A stretch of 64,000 nt of DNA. Source: VAZQ01 sp963725185 (GTDB lineage Bacteria; Pseudomonadota; Alphaproteobacteria; Rhizobiales; Xanthobacteraceae). Each line of letters opens with the position of its first letter. Position 1 is the first letter of the stretch. Position numbers and translations under genes: made by a program. Below the pieces are notes generated by a model, which saw only the letters and a list, made by a program, of their open reading frames with translations, did not search any database and was not told the DNA's origin. Location: assembly GCA_963725185.1 (NCBI GenBank), contig CAVRXO010000006.1, positions 2,976,001 through 3,040,000 on the forward strand. The letters run 5' to 3'. This document shows positions 1-11,389 of this stretch, piece by piece.

Positions 1-1092
1 GCGCATGCCGTCTGCACGGCGTTCCTTCCCCAAAAACTGGTGCCAAACCGCCAGCGCCGCCCCGAGCGCGCCGCCCGCGTCGCCGGCCGCCGGCTGCACC
101 CAAATCCGCTTGAACGCGCCGTCGCGCAGAATCTTGCCGTTGGCGACGCAATTGAGCGCGACGCCCCCGGCCAGGCACAGATTGGCGAGGCCGTGCTCGC
201 GCGCCAGCGCCTGGGCGAGCCGCTGCATCACTTCCTCGGTCACCTTCTGGATCGAGGCCGCGATGTCCATGTGGAACGCGGTGAGGCGATCCTTGGTCCA
301 GTCGCGCACCGGCGCGCCGAACAGGTCGGCGAATTTCTGGTTGGTCATCGTCAGCCCGGTGCAATAATCGAAATAATCGAGGTTGAGCCGGAAGCTGCCG
401 TCGTCCTTGAGGTCGATCAGGTGCTCGAGAATGAGGTCGGCATATTTCGGCTGGCCATAGGGCGCGAGCCCCATGAGCTTGTACTCGCCGGAGTTCACCT
501 TGAAACCCGTATAGTAGGTGAAGGCCGAGTAGAGCAGCCCGAGCGAATGCGGAAAACGCATTTCCTTCAGGAGCTCGAGCCTCTCGCCGCGACCGACGCC
601 GGCCGACGCCGTCGACCACTCGCCGACGCCGTCCATGGTGAGCACGGCGGCCTCCGCAAAGGGCGAGGCGTAAAAGGCGCTGGCGGCATGGCTGACGTGG
701 TGCTCGGTGAACAGCAGCCGCGTCTTCCAATCGAAGTCGGGCGCGAGCTTCTGCAATTGGCGCCGGATGATGTCCTTCTGGAACAGCTTCTCGCGAATCC
801 AGATCGGCGTCGCGGTCGCGAAGGACTTGAATCCGCGCGGCGCAAAGGCGGCGTAGGTCTCCAGAAGCCGCTCGAACTTGAGGAACGGCTTTTCGTAGAA
901 CACCACGTAGTCGACATCTTCGAGCCGGCAGCCGTCCGCGGCGAGGCAATAGTCGATCGCACGGGCCGGAAAGCGGGCGTCCTGCTTCTTGCGCGTGAAG
1001 CGCTCCTCCTGCGCCGCCGCCACGACGCGGCCCTCGTGCAGGAGCGCCGCCGCACTGTCGTGGTAGAAGGCCGAGAGACCGAGGATGCGCAT
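1..1092 (-). CDS. Carbamoyltransferase (NodU/CmcH family), 3' end beyond window
   Basis: Partial gene on the minus strand, read through to base 1 without a stop, giving 364 codons of a family usually near 600 residues. The start is the ATG complementary to 1090-1092. The N-terminus MRILGLSAFYHDSAA and the later motif EHHVSHAASAFYAS are typical of the YrdC-like/Kae1-like carbamoyltransferases that pass a carbamoyl group from carbamoyl phosphate to a hydroxyl of an antibiotic, Nod factor or surface sugar. It is the last visible gene of a three-gene operon with DUF5989 and SxtJ proteins, a neighbourhood known from saxitoxin-type and polysaccharide clusters. The substrate cannot be told from this window. 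The family call is secure. Confidence 0.9.
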   Translation of the reverse strand, partial: MRILGLSAFYHDSAAALLHEGRVVAAAQEERFTRKKQDARFPARAIDYCLAADGCRLEDVDYVVFYEKPFLKFERLLETYAAFAPRGFKSFATATPIWIREKLFQKDIIRRQLQKLAPDFDWKTRLLFTEHHVSHAASAFYASPFAEAAVLTMDGVGEWSTASAGVGRGERLELLKEMRFPHSLGLLYSAFTYYTGFKVNSGEYKLMGLAPYGQPKYADLILEHLIDLKDDGSFRLNLDYFDYCTGLTMTNQKFADLFGAPVRDWTKDRLTAFHMDIAASIQKVTEEVMQRLAQALAREHGLANLCLAGGVALNCVANGKILRDGAFKRIWVQPAAGDAGGALGAALAVWHQFLGKERRADGMR

Positions 1093-1102
1093 CCCGCGAT
1101 GA

Positions 1103-1252
1103 TCAGAACAGCGTGTAGATGAGCGGGGCCACGGCGGAGCCCTGCACGAGGATGATCATGCCGCCAAATACCAGCAGCAGGAGCAGGGTCGGCACCAGCC
1201 AATATTTCTTGCGCGTCCGCAAGAACATCCATAACTCGGCAAGAATCGCCAT
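1103..1252 (-). CDS. DUF5989 family small membrane protein
   Basis: A 49-residue protein starting MAILAELWMFLRTRKKYW and carrying one hydrophobic segment at about residues 18-37. The open frame runs further upstream, but this ATG gives the length and start usual for DUF5989, so I take it as the start. It ends 10 bp before the carbamoyltransferase start and follows the SxtJ gene, so the three are probably one transcript. The family has no established biochemical role; its constant company with SxtJ and carbamoyltransferases suggests a membrane accessory subunit (inference). Confidence 0.82.
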   Translation of the reverse strand: MAILAELWMFLRTRKKYWLVPTLLLLLVFGGMIILVQGSAVAPLIYTLF

Positions 1253-1274
1253 CGGGTCGCTCACCTCGCCTGGT

Positions 1275-1691
1275 TCAGAACTGGTTCCGCATCGATTCGG
1301 GCGGCGCCGGCGCATACGTGATCCAGTAGCTCGAAAGCTCTTTGCGCCGGGCAAGCGACAGCACGTCCCTGCCGAGCCGCCGCATGAGCCAGCCGGTCGG
1401 CGCCATGCAGAGGAAGAATATCGCGCCCATCACCAGCGGGCTGGTGATCCGGTGCAGCAGCCTCGAAAGCGCCGACCACGCGCGATTGAGCGGGTGCAGA
1501 ACGGCAGGCCGCGCGAGCGTGACAAGCGCAAACACGGCGGCGACGCCGAGCGCCCACCAATGCGGCGCGAGCCGGTGCAGCAGGGGCCAGCATCCGATCA
1601 GCGCGAACAGCGCCGTGAACACCGCGCCGAAGTTGCGGTCGGAGCTTTGCGCGCCGGAATCGCGGCCGAGATCTGGTTCCAGGAGGGTCAT
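1275..1691 (-). CDS. SxtJ family membrane protein
   Basis: A 138-residue protein from the ATG at 1691 (an upstream start at 1751 in the same frame is possible). It has three hydrophobic stretches, at about residues 22-38, 47-62 and 85-105, and the family-like C-terminal LSSYWITYAPAPPESM. SxtJ proteins are small inner-membrane proteins encoded next to carbamoyltransferases; their function is not established. It is the first gene of the SxtJ, DUF5989, carbamoyltransferase operon, 22 bp before the DUF5989 start. Confidence 0.8.
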   Translation of the reverse strand: MTLLEPDLGRDSGAQSSDRNFGAVFTALFALIGCWPLLHRLAPHWWALGVAAVFALVTLARPAVLHPLNRAWSALSRLLHRITSPLVMGAIFFLCMAPTGWLMRRLGRDVLSLARRKELSSYWITYAPAPPESMRNQF

Positions 1692-1868
1692 GATCGGCTG
1701 ATTATGCGTTGAAAACCGCTCGCACCCTACCAAGAATTGCGCCGGATTCAAATCGACATTAACCGCGAATTGCCCCCTGTTTCGGCCCCGCGGCCTCGCA
1801 TTTCAAGTCGCATTTCAAATGGAGAGGCGATTTGCTAGGTTGCGGGCGACACTCACAGCGAGGGCCCT

Positions 1869-2720
1869 ATGCTTTGGCGACAATCGATCTACCTGGTTGC
1901 GTTGGCCACCGCGCTGCTGCCGACCTTCGGCCGCGCGCAGGCCTTTGACGAATCGAAATATCCGGACTGGAGCGGCCAGTGGGTCAAGTTGCCGGACGGC
2001 GGCCCGCCGCGCTACGATCCGAGCAAGCCCGACGGCCGCGGACAGCAGGCCCCGCTCAAGGAGCCCTATCGCCGCATGCATGAGGCAAGCATGGCGGATC
2101 AAGCCAGCGGCGGTCAGGGGCTCTATATCAGCAGCGTGAAATGCATCCCGATGGGCATGCCTTTCGAAATGAGCATCGTCTTCCCGTTCGAGTTCGTGAT
2201 CACGGAGAAGACGACGTTCATATTGTACGAGATCATGACCTCGCAGCCCCGTCGCATCTACACCGACGGACGCGATTGGCCGAAGGATCAGGATCCGCTC
2301 TTCACCGGCTACTCGATCGGCAGATGGATCGATACGACCGGGAGCGGTCGCTACGACACGCTGGAGGTCGAGACGCGCGACCTGCGGGTGCCTCGGCTGT
2401 TCGACCAGACCGGCATCTCGTTCGCGGAGGACGGCCAGGCGGTCATCAAGGAACGGTTCTTCACCGACAAGGCCAATTCGAAGATCGTTCACGATGAGAT
2501 CACCACCATCGACAATGCGCTGACACGGCCGTGGACGGTGCTCAAGAGCTATCAGCGCATGCCGCGGGTCACCTGGACGGAAAACAATTGCACCGAGGGC
2601 AACGACAACATCGCCATCGGCAACGAGGTCTACCTCATGAGCGGAGACGGCCGCCTGATGCCGATCAAGAAGGGCGAGCCGCCGCCGGACCTGAGCTATT
2701 TCAAGCAGCAACCGAAGTGA
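1869..2720 (+). CDS. Secreted protein of unknown function
   Basis: A 283-residue protein with a clear signal peptide (hydrophobic residues 7-22, probable cleavage after GRAQA). The mature part is mixed alpha/beta and contains YPDWSGQWVKLPDGGPP near its start. I recognise this as a type of hypothetical exported protein common in Bradyrhizobium relatives, but I cannot assign a function. No conserved catalytic motif is visible. It is divergent from the SxtJ operon and followed by a palindromic intergenic repeat. No FixK-type box precedes it, unlike the genes further right. Confidence 0.7.
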   Translation: MLWRQSIYLVALATALLPTFGRAQAFDESKYPDWSGQWVKLPDGGPPRYDPSKPDGRGQQAPLKEPYRRMHEASMADQASGGQGLYISSVKCIPMGMPFEMSIVFPFEFVITEKTTFILYEIMTSQPRRIYTDGRDWPKDQDPLFTGYSIGRWIDTTGSGRYDTLEVETRDLRVPRLFDQTGISFAEDGQAVIKERFFTDKANSKIVHDEITTIDNALTRPWTVLKSYQRMPRVTWTENNCTEGNDNIAIGNEVYLMSGDGRLMPIKKGEPPPDLSYFKQQPK

Positions 2721-2736
2721 GGCGGCGCAATCCATC

Positions 2737-2936
2737 CCTCTCTCCTCCTGGGAGGGGCTATTGCACATGATGAAACCGGCGCGCTCTCAGGGACACCTCC
2801 CCCTGCAAGGGGGAGGTCGGATCGCGTAGCGATCCGGGTGGGGGTCCCGCCACAAGCGCCAAATCTGCCGGGGAGACGAGACCCCCACCCGGCGCCTTCG
2901 GCGCCACCCTCCCCCTTTCAGGGGGAGGGAAGAAGC
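2737..2936. repeat. Palindromic intergenic repeat cluster
   Basis: Several nested inverted repeats fill the space between the secreted protein and the tctC remnant. CCTCCCCCTGCAAGGGGGAGG forms a hairpin near 2796-2817, GGATCGCGTAGCGATCC follows, and GGGTGGGGGTC around 2837-2848 is mirrored by GACCCCCACCC near 2878-2892, with a final CCCTCCCCCTTTCAGGGGGAGGG hairpin. This is the look of alphaproteobacterial intergenic palindromic elements. The first 45 bp recur inverted at 35331-35375. It may act as a bidirectional terminator for the convergent genes on either side (inference). Confidence 0.75.
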
Positions 2937-2997
2937 ACCGCCGCGCCAAACAACAAAATCCAAATGCGATCGCCCTGCCTCGTGGGAGAGATTGGCC

Positions 2998-3973
2998 TTA
3001 CTCCACGCCCAGCAGGCCGGCTGCCTGCACGACCGGCGTCATGGCCGCCATCTCCTCGGTCAGGAATGCGCCGAACTCGCCCGGCGTTCCGCCGCCGACA
3101 TCGACTGCGAGCTTCGCCAGCGTGGCGGCGACGTCGGGTGCTTTCAGGCTCTCGTTGATGGCGGAGTTGAGCTTGGCCACGATATCGCCCGGGATGCCGG
3201 CCGGTCCGACCACGCCCGTGAAGGAGACCGAGACGAAGTCCGGGCAGGCCGCCTTCGACCAAGGTCGGGACGTCGGGCGCCTGCGGATCGCGCGCCGCGC
3301 TGGTCACCGCCAGCGCGCGCACCACCCCGGCCTGCACCAGCGGCAGCGCAATGGCGGGATTCTCGAAAGTGAATTGCACCTCGCCGGCGATCACGGCCTG
3401 GATCGACTGGCCGCCGCTCTTGTAGGGGACGTGCACGGTCTCGACCCCGGCCCGGAGCTTGAGCATCTCGCCGATCAGATGCGGCGGGGTTCCGATCCCC
3501 GGGGTCGAATAGTTGAGCTTGCCCGGATTGGCCTTGGCATAGGCAATGAGCTGCGCCAGCGTCTTGGCCGGAAAGCTCGGATTGGTGACCAGGATATCGG
3601 ATGTGGTGCCCAGGCGCGCGATCGGCGTGAAGGCCTTGAGGGCGTCGTAGCCGACGTTCTTGAACATCAGCGGGCTGATGATGAGCGTGCTGGTATTGCC
3701 GAGCAGCAACGTGTAGCCGTCGGGCTCCGATTCGGCGACCGCGCGCGCCGCGATGGTGCCGCCGGCGCCCGGCCGGTTCTCCACCACGATCGGGCGTCCC
3801 AGCGATTGGGTCATGCGCTGGCCGATCAGGCGCGCCATCACGTCGGCGGGGCCGCCCGGGGAGAAGCCCACCAGCACCCGGATCGGCCGTGTCGGAAAGG
3901 TCTGCGCCGACACGGCGTCGGCGCTGAGCGCGGCAAGCGCAGCCGCAGCCAGGACGATCCATTTATTGCGCAT
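2998..3973 (-). pseudogene. TctC/Bug-family solute-binding protein, frameshifted
   Basis: The first part reads MRNKWIVLAAAALAAL (signal peptide) and then PTRPIRVLVGFSPGGPADV, the signature of periplasmic Bug/TctC receptors of tripartite tricarboxylate transporters. The frame breaks near 3242-3244. The remaining C-terminus (GPAGIPGDIVAKLNSAI to the stop at 2998) continues in another frame. Removing one C from the minus-strand CCC run restores LPDFVSVSFTGVVGP, as expected for the family. So it is a one-base insertion: a sequencing error or a recent mutation. An AGGAG-type ribosome site precedes the start. No TctA/TctB membrane genes are adjacent, so it is an orphan receptor, as is common for Bug proteins. 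Confidence 0.85.
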
Positions 3974-4268
3974 TGTGCCATCTCCTGAGCGATGCCGTCT
4001 TGTGCATCGCCTGCGCGCTCAAGCGGTCCCGGCCGGAAACCGCGCCTTCATTTGCATTGTGGCATGTCCGCCAAAAAGCCGGAATCCGTCCCGCACCAAG
4101 AGCGCCGCATGCTTCGTTCCGAAAATGCCGCGAGCGCCCTTGCATCGAAGGCCACTTTATCCTCATACCATTGCAAATCCTAGAATAGCGGCCGCAGCCG
4201 CTCGCCGCCCAGGAACCCGCCGCCGCCCTCCTCCGTTAAAGGCCAGTTTCCAACCCCGGGAGAACCCA

Positions 4269-4424
4269 ATGCAACTCACCTCCGCCCACATTGCTCCGAT
4301 CGTTGCGCTGATCGCGGGCGTCTTGATTCTCATCATGCCGCGCCTCTTGAACTTCGTGGTCGCCATCTACCTGATCATCATCGGCCTGGTGGGTCTCAAC
4401 GCCATCCACCATTTCGTCCATTGA
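4269..4424 (+). CDS. DUF3096 family small membrane protein
   Basis: A 51-residue protein consisting almost wholly of two hydrophobic helices (residues 8-24 and 26-43), with LIMPRLLNFVVAIYLIIIGL matching the DUF3096 pattern. The long open frame upstream is a chance extension; the ATG at 4269 follows a GGGAG ribosome site. Its function is unknown. It is encoded 60 bp ahead of ppdK but with no obvious link to it. Confidence 0.8.
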   Translation: MQLTSAHIAPIVALIAGVLILIMPRLLNFVVAIYLIIIGLVGLNAIHHFVH

Positions 4425-4484
4425 TGCGATCATCGATCAATAGGCGGCGAACGTCCGGCGCCGGCGCAAATCATTTGTGATCTC

Positions 4485-7376
<2,892 letters not shown>

Positions 7377-7649
7377 CCTTCCCGTGCGTCACGATGCGCG
7401 CTGTCGTCTATCCCACGGGTGGGCGGCAGTACCGGATTCATCCAGCAAGTCCGTCTGCAAGACGAATGTGGGCATGTCCCGTCTATTTCCAAATCCAAGA
7501 CCGGAAAGCTTTTGCACGCCTTGACGGTGAAATGGCAGGACAACCGGCGGGGTCCTGGCGGGGACTTCGCCGGCTCAATATTTCCACGTCCGATCACGAT
7601 CAGACGGCCGAACTGTAGTTGTTCCGGATAGCTCTAAACCGCTCGGTCC

Positions 7650-8132
7650 TCACGGACACGGATGACGCTGCCCGTCATAGCCCAAATAGGTCCCGGAGCT
7701 GGCATCGTACGATCTGTATCGCTGCGCGCAGTAGGCGGCGTCCCCGCCTCCTGCCGTGGAGTAGCCCCCGGCGTAGCCCGGATTGGATCCGTAGTAGCCG
7801 TTGTCGTAGCCGTAGCCGCCGTATCCGTATCCGCCGTACTGCGAGGCTGCTATCGCTCCGCCCACAACCGCGCCGGCCGCGAGCCCGACGCCTGGGCGAT
7901 AATAGTCGCCCCGATAGGCCCCGCGACCATATGTGGCACCGCAATTCGCGACGGCGCCACCGCGAACCCCCACGGCACCGCGATTCGCGACGGCGCCACC
8001 GCGAACCCCCACGGCACCACGATTCGCGACGCCGCCACCGCGCCCACCGGCGCGCCCAAAGGCGTCCGCCGAAATAGTCACGATGCCGAGAGCTGCGACC
8101 GCAACGAGAGAAATCAGTTGACGATGGGACAT
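7650..8132 (-). CDS. BA14K-like secreted glycine-rich protein
   Basis: A 160-residue protein with a signal peptide (residues 1-24). It continues with a Gly/Ala/Arg-rich repeat region GGAVANRGAVGVR (about 30-65), a hydrophobic glycine stretch and a Gly/Tyr-rich segment. The C-terminus YCAQRYRSYDASSGTYLGYD is the BA14K signature found in Brucella and other Hyphomicrobiales. BA14K proteins are exported, immunoreactive in Brucella and of unclear molecular role. It is the first gene inside the left repeat. A 39-bp DNA repeat underlies the N-terminal repeats. Confidence 0.82.
   Translation of the reverse strand: MSHRQLISLVAVAALGIVTISADAFGRAGGRGGGVANRGAVGVRGGAVANRGAVGVRGGAVANCGATYGRGAYRGDYYRPGVGLAAGAVVGGAIAASQYGGYGYGGYGYDNGYYGSNPGYAGGYSTAGGGDAAYCAQRYRSYDASSGTYLGYDGQRHPCP
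7944..8050 (-). repeat. 39-bp tandem repeat in the BA14K gene
   Basis: Two 39-bp units (7944-7982 and 7983-8021, beginning ATTCGCGACGGCGCCACCGC) with a partial, diverged third to about 8050. They encode the repeated GGAVANRGAVGVR-type segment, and 39 bp keeps the frame. Confidence 0.9.
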
Positions 8133-8323
8133 GAGGCTTCTCCTTTCAGGGGTGAAAAGTCCGCCACCAGAAGCGGCGGGGATGGGAGCGTATACTCCCA
8201 GCTGAAGCGGCTTGACGCTCTGGTCAGCGCTGGGAGACGGGGCGGGAGCGGCAGAAGCGAAGTCGGCCGCGGCTCAATCATCGTACGTCATCAATGCCAT
8301 GCGGCGCCGCTCCGCGCGGCCCC

Positions 8324-8803
8324 TCATGTCGTGAACGACGGAGATCGCGAGGAACCCCACCCGTTTCTTCTGGTCGGGGGTGAGAAGTTCTGATAGAGAG
8401 GCTGCCAGGCATCGGCGAGCTTGTTCAGGTCGGCGGATCGCTTGGCCATCGCATCGGCGCGACGGTGCATGAAATCGATCGGATCACGGTCGCGTATCGC
8501 GTTGACCTCACCGGAGTCGATGCGTTCTCCTACGGTTTGTGCAGTTTGTGCCACGCCTACGATGCGGGCTTGCCGGTCCTTGGCCCGCTGACGAATGGCA
8601 TTTTCGACGGCCGGCCAGAGTTTTTCCTGGTCAGGCGTCAGCTGCAGCGCCGCCTTGATGATGCTGACCCGTGCATCTGTCAGACTGCTCAAGTCGGCGG
8701 CGCTCAAGCGCACCCCTGTGCCGCCGGAAGGGATCTGCGCATGGGCGAGAGGCGCGGCGCTCAAAAGGATAAATGCCGCACCGGCGACTGCGATCTTCCG
8801 CAT
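8324..8803 (-). CDS. LTXXQ-motif (Spy/CpxP-like) periplasmic protein, C-terminal frameshift
   Basis: Signal peptide (residues 1-22, ending AHA) followed by an all-helical domain with the first LTXXQ motif in AALQLTPDQEKLWPAVE. Spy-like proteins are periplasmic ATP-independent chaperones or stress sensors. The second motif is lost in this frame after LADAWQPLYQN, but the next frame reads LTPDQKKRVGFLAISVVHD and on to MALMTYDD with a stop at 8274. So an indel near 8385-8389 probably changed the last 30 residues. The intact gene would be 8274-8803. A FixK-type box lies 73 bp upstream of its start. Confidence 0.82.
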   Translation of the reverse strand: MRKIAVAGAAFILLSAAPLAHAQIPSGGTGVRLSAADLSSLTDARVSIIKAALQLTPDQEKLWPAVENAIRQRAKDRQARIVGVAQTAQTVGERIDSGEVNAIRDRDPIDFMHRRADAMAKRSADLNKLADAWQPLYQNFSPPTRRNGWGSSRSPSFTT

Positions 8804-8875
8804 AGGAACCTCCTAGAGTGCTGCCGCCCGGGAACCCTCACGCATCTGCCGTACCATTCATGCCGGTGGGCGAGC

Positions 8876-8889
8876 TTGATATAGGTCAA
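8876..8889. promoter_or_regulatory. FixK/FNR-type box
   Basis: TTGATATAGGTCAA, two half-sites with correct 4-bp spacing. Its centre would place a class II start near 8841 on the minus strand, 38 bp before the LTXXQ gene. It could also act with the next box on the DUF3141 gene. Confidence 0.75.
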
Positions 8890-8971
8890 TTCCGCCGCGA
8901 CTCAGCTGCCGAGACTCGGGACGACTTCCGAGCATGGAAATGGATCGATCAGGCAGCCAACGCGTTCCGAG

Positions 8972-8985
8972 TTGATAAATGTCAA
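8972..8985. promoter_or_regulatory. FixK/FNR-type box upstream of the DUF3141 operon
   Basis: TTGATAAATGTCAA. A start 41 bp downstream of the centre falls near 9020, ahead of the ATG at 9091. It probably drives the energy-metabolism operon. Confidence 0.8.
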
Positions 8986-9090
8986 GAACCTTATTTCACC
9001 ACGACCTAGTCCACTTCAATGTGAGCCTACGGAGGCATTCTTGTCGTCGTCGCCCCGAGGCCCGGTATTGGAGTAGAGGAGGCAGGCCGC

Positions 9091-11343
9091 ATGTCGTTGG
9101 TAGAGCAAATGCCTTCCCCGACCTCGCCGGCATCGCTGGCCGGCCCCTTCGCTCCCGCAGCGGAATACCTCATCGATGCCGCTCAGCGCAGCGTGCTGTT
9201 CTGGGATGTCCTGCGCCAGCGCGGCAACCAAAACCGCAAGCACATGGCGGAGAGCGTGCCTCATGTGCTCAACTACGAGCCGCAGCTGATCGTCGATGGG
9301 CGCAAGCTCGATCGGCCGGTAAATTATGCGCTCGTGCGCATTGTTCCGCCGGCCGGAATCGAGATCGACCTGCACAAGCGTCCGTTCGTCATCGTCGATC
9401 CGCGCGCAGGGCATGGCCCGGGCATCGGCGGGTTCAAAGCCGACAGCGAGATCGGCGTCGCGCTCAAGGCCGGTCATCCCTGCTATTTCGTCGGCTTCCT
9501 GCCGGAACCAATGCCGGGCCAAACCATCGAGGACATCGCGCGCGCAGAGGCGGTCTTCCTTGAAAAGGTCATCGACCTGCATCCGGAGGCCGACGGCAAG
9601 CCCTGCGTGATCGGCAACTGCCAGGCCGGCTGGGCCGTGATGATGCTCGCCGCGCTTCGCCCGGAATTGTTCGGCCCGGTCATCGTTGCGGGATCGCCGC
9701 TCTCCTATTGGGCCGGCGTGCGGGGCGCGAACCCCATGCGCTACAGCGGCGGCCTTCTCGGCGGAGGTTGGCTGGCCGCGCTCGCGAGCGATCTCGGGAA
9801 CGGAAAATTCGACGGCGCGTGGCTGGTGCAGAATTTCGAAAATCTCAATCCAGCGAACACGCTCTGGAGCAAGCAATACAATCTTTATTCCAAGATCGAT
9901 ACCGAACCGCGGCGCTATCTGGAGTTCGAGCGCTGGTGGGGCGGCCATGTCAATCTGAATAGCGAGGAGATCCAGTTCATTGTCGACGAATTGTTCCTCG
10001 GCAACAAGCTGGCGGTCGGGAAAATCCAGACGTCCGACGGTACCACGATCGACTTGCGGAACATCCGCTCGCCGATCGTGGTGTTCTGCTCGAAGGGCGA
10101 CAACATCACGCCGCCGCAGCAGGCGCTTGGTTGGATTCTGGAGCTCTACGAAAGCGTCGACGACATACGAAACTTCGGGCAGACCATTGTTTATACGATT
10201 CACGAAACCGTCGGGCATCTTGGAATCTTCGTCTCGGCCGCAGTCGCCCGCAAGGAGCACGGCGAGCTTTCGAGCAATATCGATCTGATTGATACGCTGC
10301 CGCCCGGCCTCTATGAGGCCGTGCTCGTGGACAAGACCGCGGATACGGCCAACCCGGATCTCGTCAGCGGCAATTGGGTGATGCGCTGCGAGACCAGGAC
10401 GCTCGACGATATCCGGGCACTCGGAGGCAATGATGCTGCTGACGATCGCTGCTTCGAGGCCGCAGCCCGCATGTCGGAAATCAATCTCGACCTTTATCGC
10501 GCATTTGCGCAGCCCTTCGTACGAGCCTTCGCCAGCGCGCCGGTCGCGGATCGGCTGCGGCAAAGCCATCCGCTGAGGCTCCAATATGAATGGTTCGTCG
10601 ATGCCAACCCTCTCGTCGCGCCCGTGAGCCGGATGGCGAAATGGGTGACAGAGAACAGGAGTCCGGTTCCACCCGACAATCCGTTCCTCGTCATGCAGAA
10701 GGGCGTGTCCGACGGAATCGCCGCGGCGCTCGATGCCTGGCGGGATGCGCGGGATGCCTGGTCCGAGAAGATGTTTTTCGCGATCTATGAATCGCCGGCG
10801 CTGCAGGCCGCGCTTGGAATCGGGTCCACGGCCGGCCGGCCAAGGCGGTTGGCGCCCAGGAGCGCCCTGCACGCGGAGCTGGTCCGCTCCCGCATTGCCG
10901 AACTGAGGGCGCACATTGCCGTCGGCGGCGTGCGGGAGGCCGTGACCCGCGCGCTCCTTTATGCCGGCATGAACCGGCAGGCGGTCGATGAGCGCGGCTT
11001 CGAGTGCATCCGGCGCATCCGCCGCGCTCAGGAGAACATGCCGGCCCTTGGGCTGTCGCAATTCAAGGCGCTGGTCCGCGAGCAGTTCTATATGCTTCTG
11101 ATCGACGAGGACGCCTCCCTTGCGGCCATTTCATCCATGCTTCCGCCTGACACTGCCGTCCGCGGCAAGGCCCTCGGACTCGTCAAAGAGATCTTGAGCG
11201 CGCGCGGCGAGATCACCCCGGCGGATACAGAGCGTCTGGAGCGAGTGGCGAAGGTCTTCGACATCGGTGCCGAAGGCGATCCTGCTCGCACCCTCTTCGC
11301 GCTCCCTTCGGTCAGCGGCGACGTGCTCGTCAAGGCGTCCTGA
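9091..11343 (+). CDS. DUF3141 protein with PhaC-like hydrolase domain
   Basis: A 750-residue protein. Residues about 75-385 form an alpha/beta-hydrolase domain related to polyhydroxyalkanoate synthases. GNCQAGWAV carries a candidate nucleophile Cys177 where PhaC has GXCXGG, CSKGDNITPP supplies Asp337, and HETVGHLGIF supplies His376. The C-terminal half is helical and specific to DUF3141. The family is not characterised biochemically to my knowledge; the layout suggests acyl-CoA thioester chemistry or polymer synthesis (inference). A ribosome site GGAGGCAGGCCGC precedes the ATG. It heads the operon with pta and ackA, 46 bp ahead of pta, behind two FixK-type boxes. Confidence 0.88.
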   Translation: MSLVEQMPSPTSPASLAGPFAPAAEYLIDAAQRSVLFWDVLRQRGNQNRKHMAESVPHVLNYEPQLIVDGRKLDRPVNYALVRIVPPAGIEIDLHKRPFVIVDPRAGHGPGIGGFKADSEIGVALKAGHPCYFVGFLPEPMPGQTIEDIARAEAVFLEKVIDLHPEADGKPCVIGNCQAGWAVMMLAALRPELFGPVIVAGSPLSYWAGVRGANPMRYSGGLLGGGWLAALASDLGNGKFDGAWLVQNFENLNPANTLWSKQYNLYSKIDTEPRRYLEFERWWGGHVNLNSEEIQFIVDELFLGNKLAVGKIQTSDGTTIDLRNIRSPIVVFCSKGDNITPPQQALGWILELYESVDDIRNFGQTIVYTIHETVGHLGIFVSAAVARKEHGELSSNIDLIDTLPPGLYEAVLVDKTADTANPDLVSGNWVMRCETRTLDDIRALGGNDAADDRCFEAAARMSEINLDLYRAFAQPFVRAFASAPVADRLRQSHPLRLQYEWFVDANPLVAPVSRMAKWVTENRSPVPPDNPFLVMQKGVSDGIAAALDAWRDARDAWSEKMFFAIYESPALQAALGIGSTAGRPRRLAPRSALHAELVRSRIAELRAHIAVGGVREAVTRALLYAGMNRQAVDERGFECIRRIRRAQENMPALGLSQFKALVREQFYMLLIDEDASLAAISSMLPPDTAVRGKALGLVKEILSARGEITPADTERLERVAKVFDIGAEGDPARTLFALPSVSGDVLVKAS

Positions 11344-11389
11344 GCGAACACATTCTGCCGGAAACATTCTGAAGGCCAAGGAGAGCAGC

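Noticed and set aside
40..1122. 360-residue plus-strand open frame
   Set aside because: Shadow of the carbamoyltransferase gene, whose family motifs read clearly on the minus strand.
7401..7649. Possible integrase or transposase remnant beside the left repeat
   Set aside because: No recombinase motif or coherent frame is visible in these 249 bp or elsewhere between the two repeat copies.
9016..11061. 681-residue minus-strand open frame
   Set aside because: Antisense of the DUF3141 gene, no domain or ribosome site.
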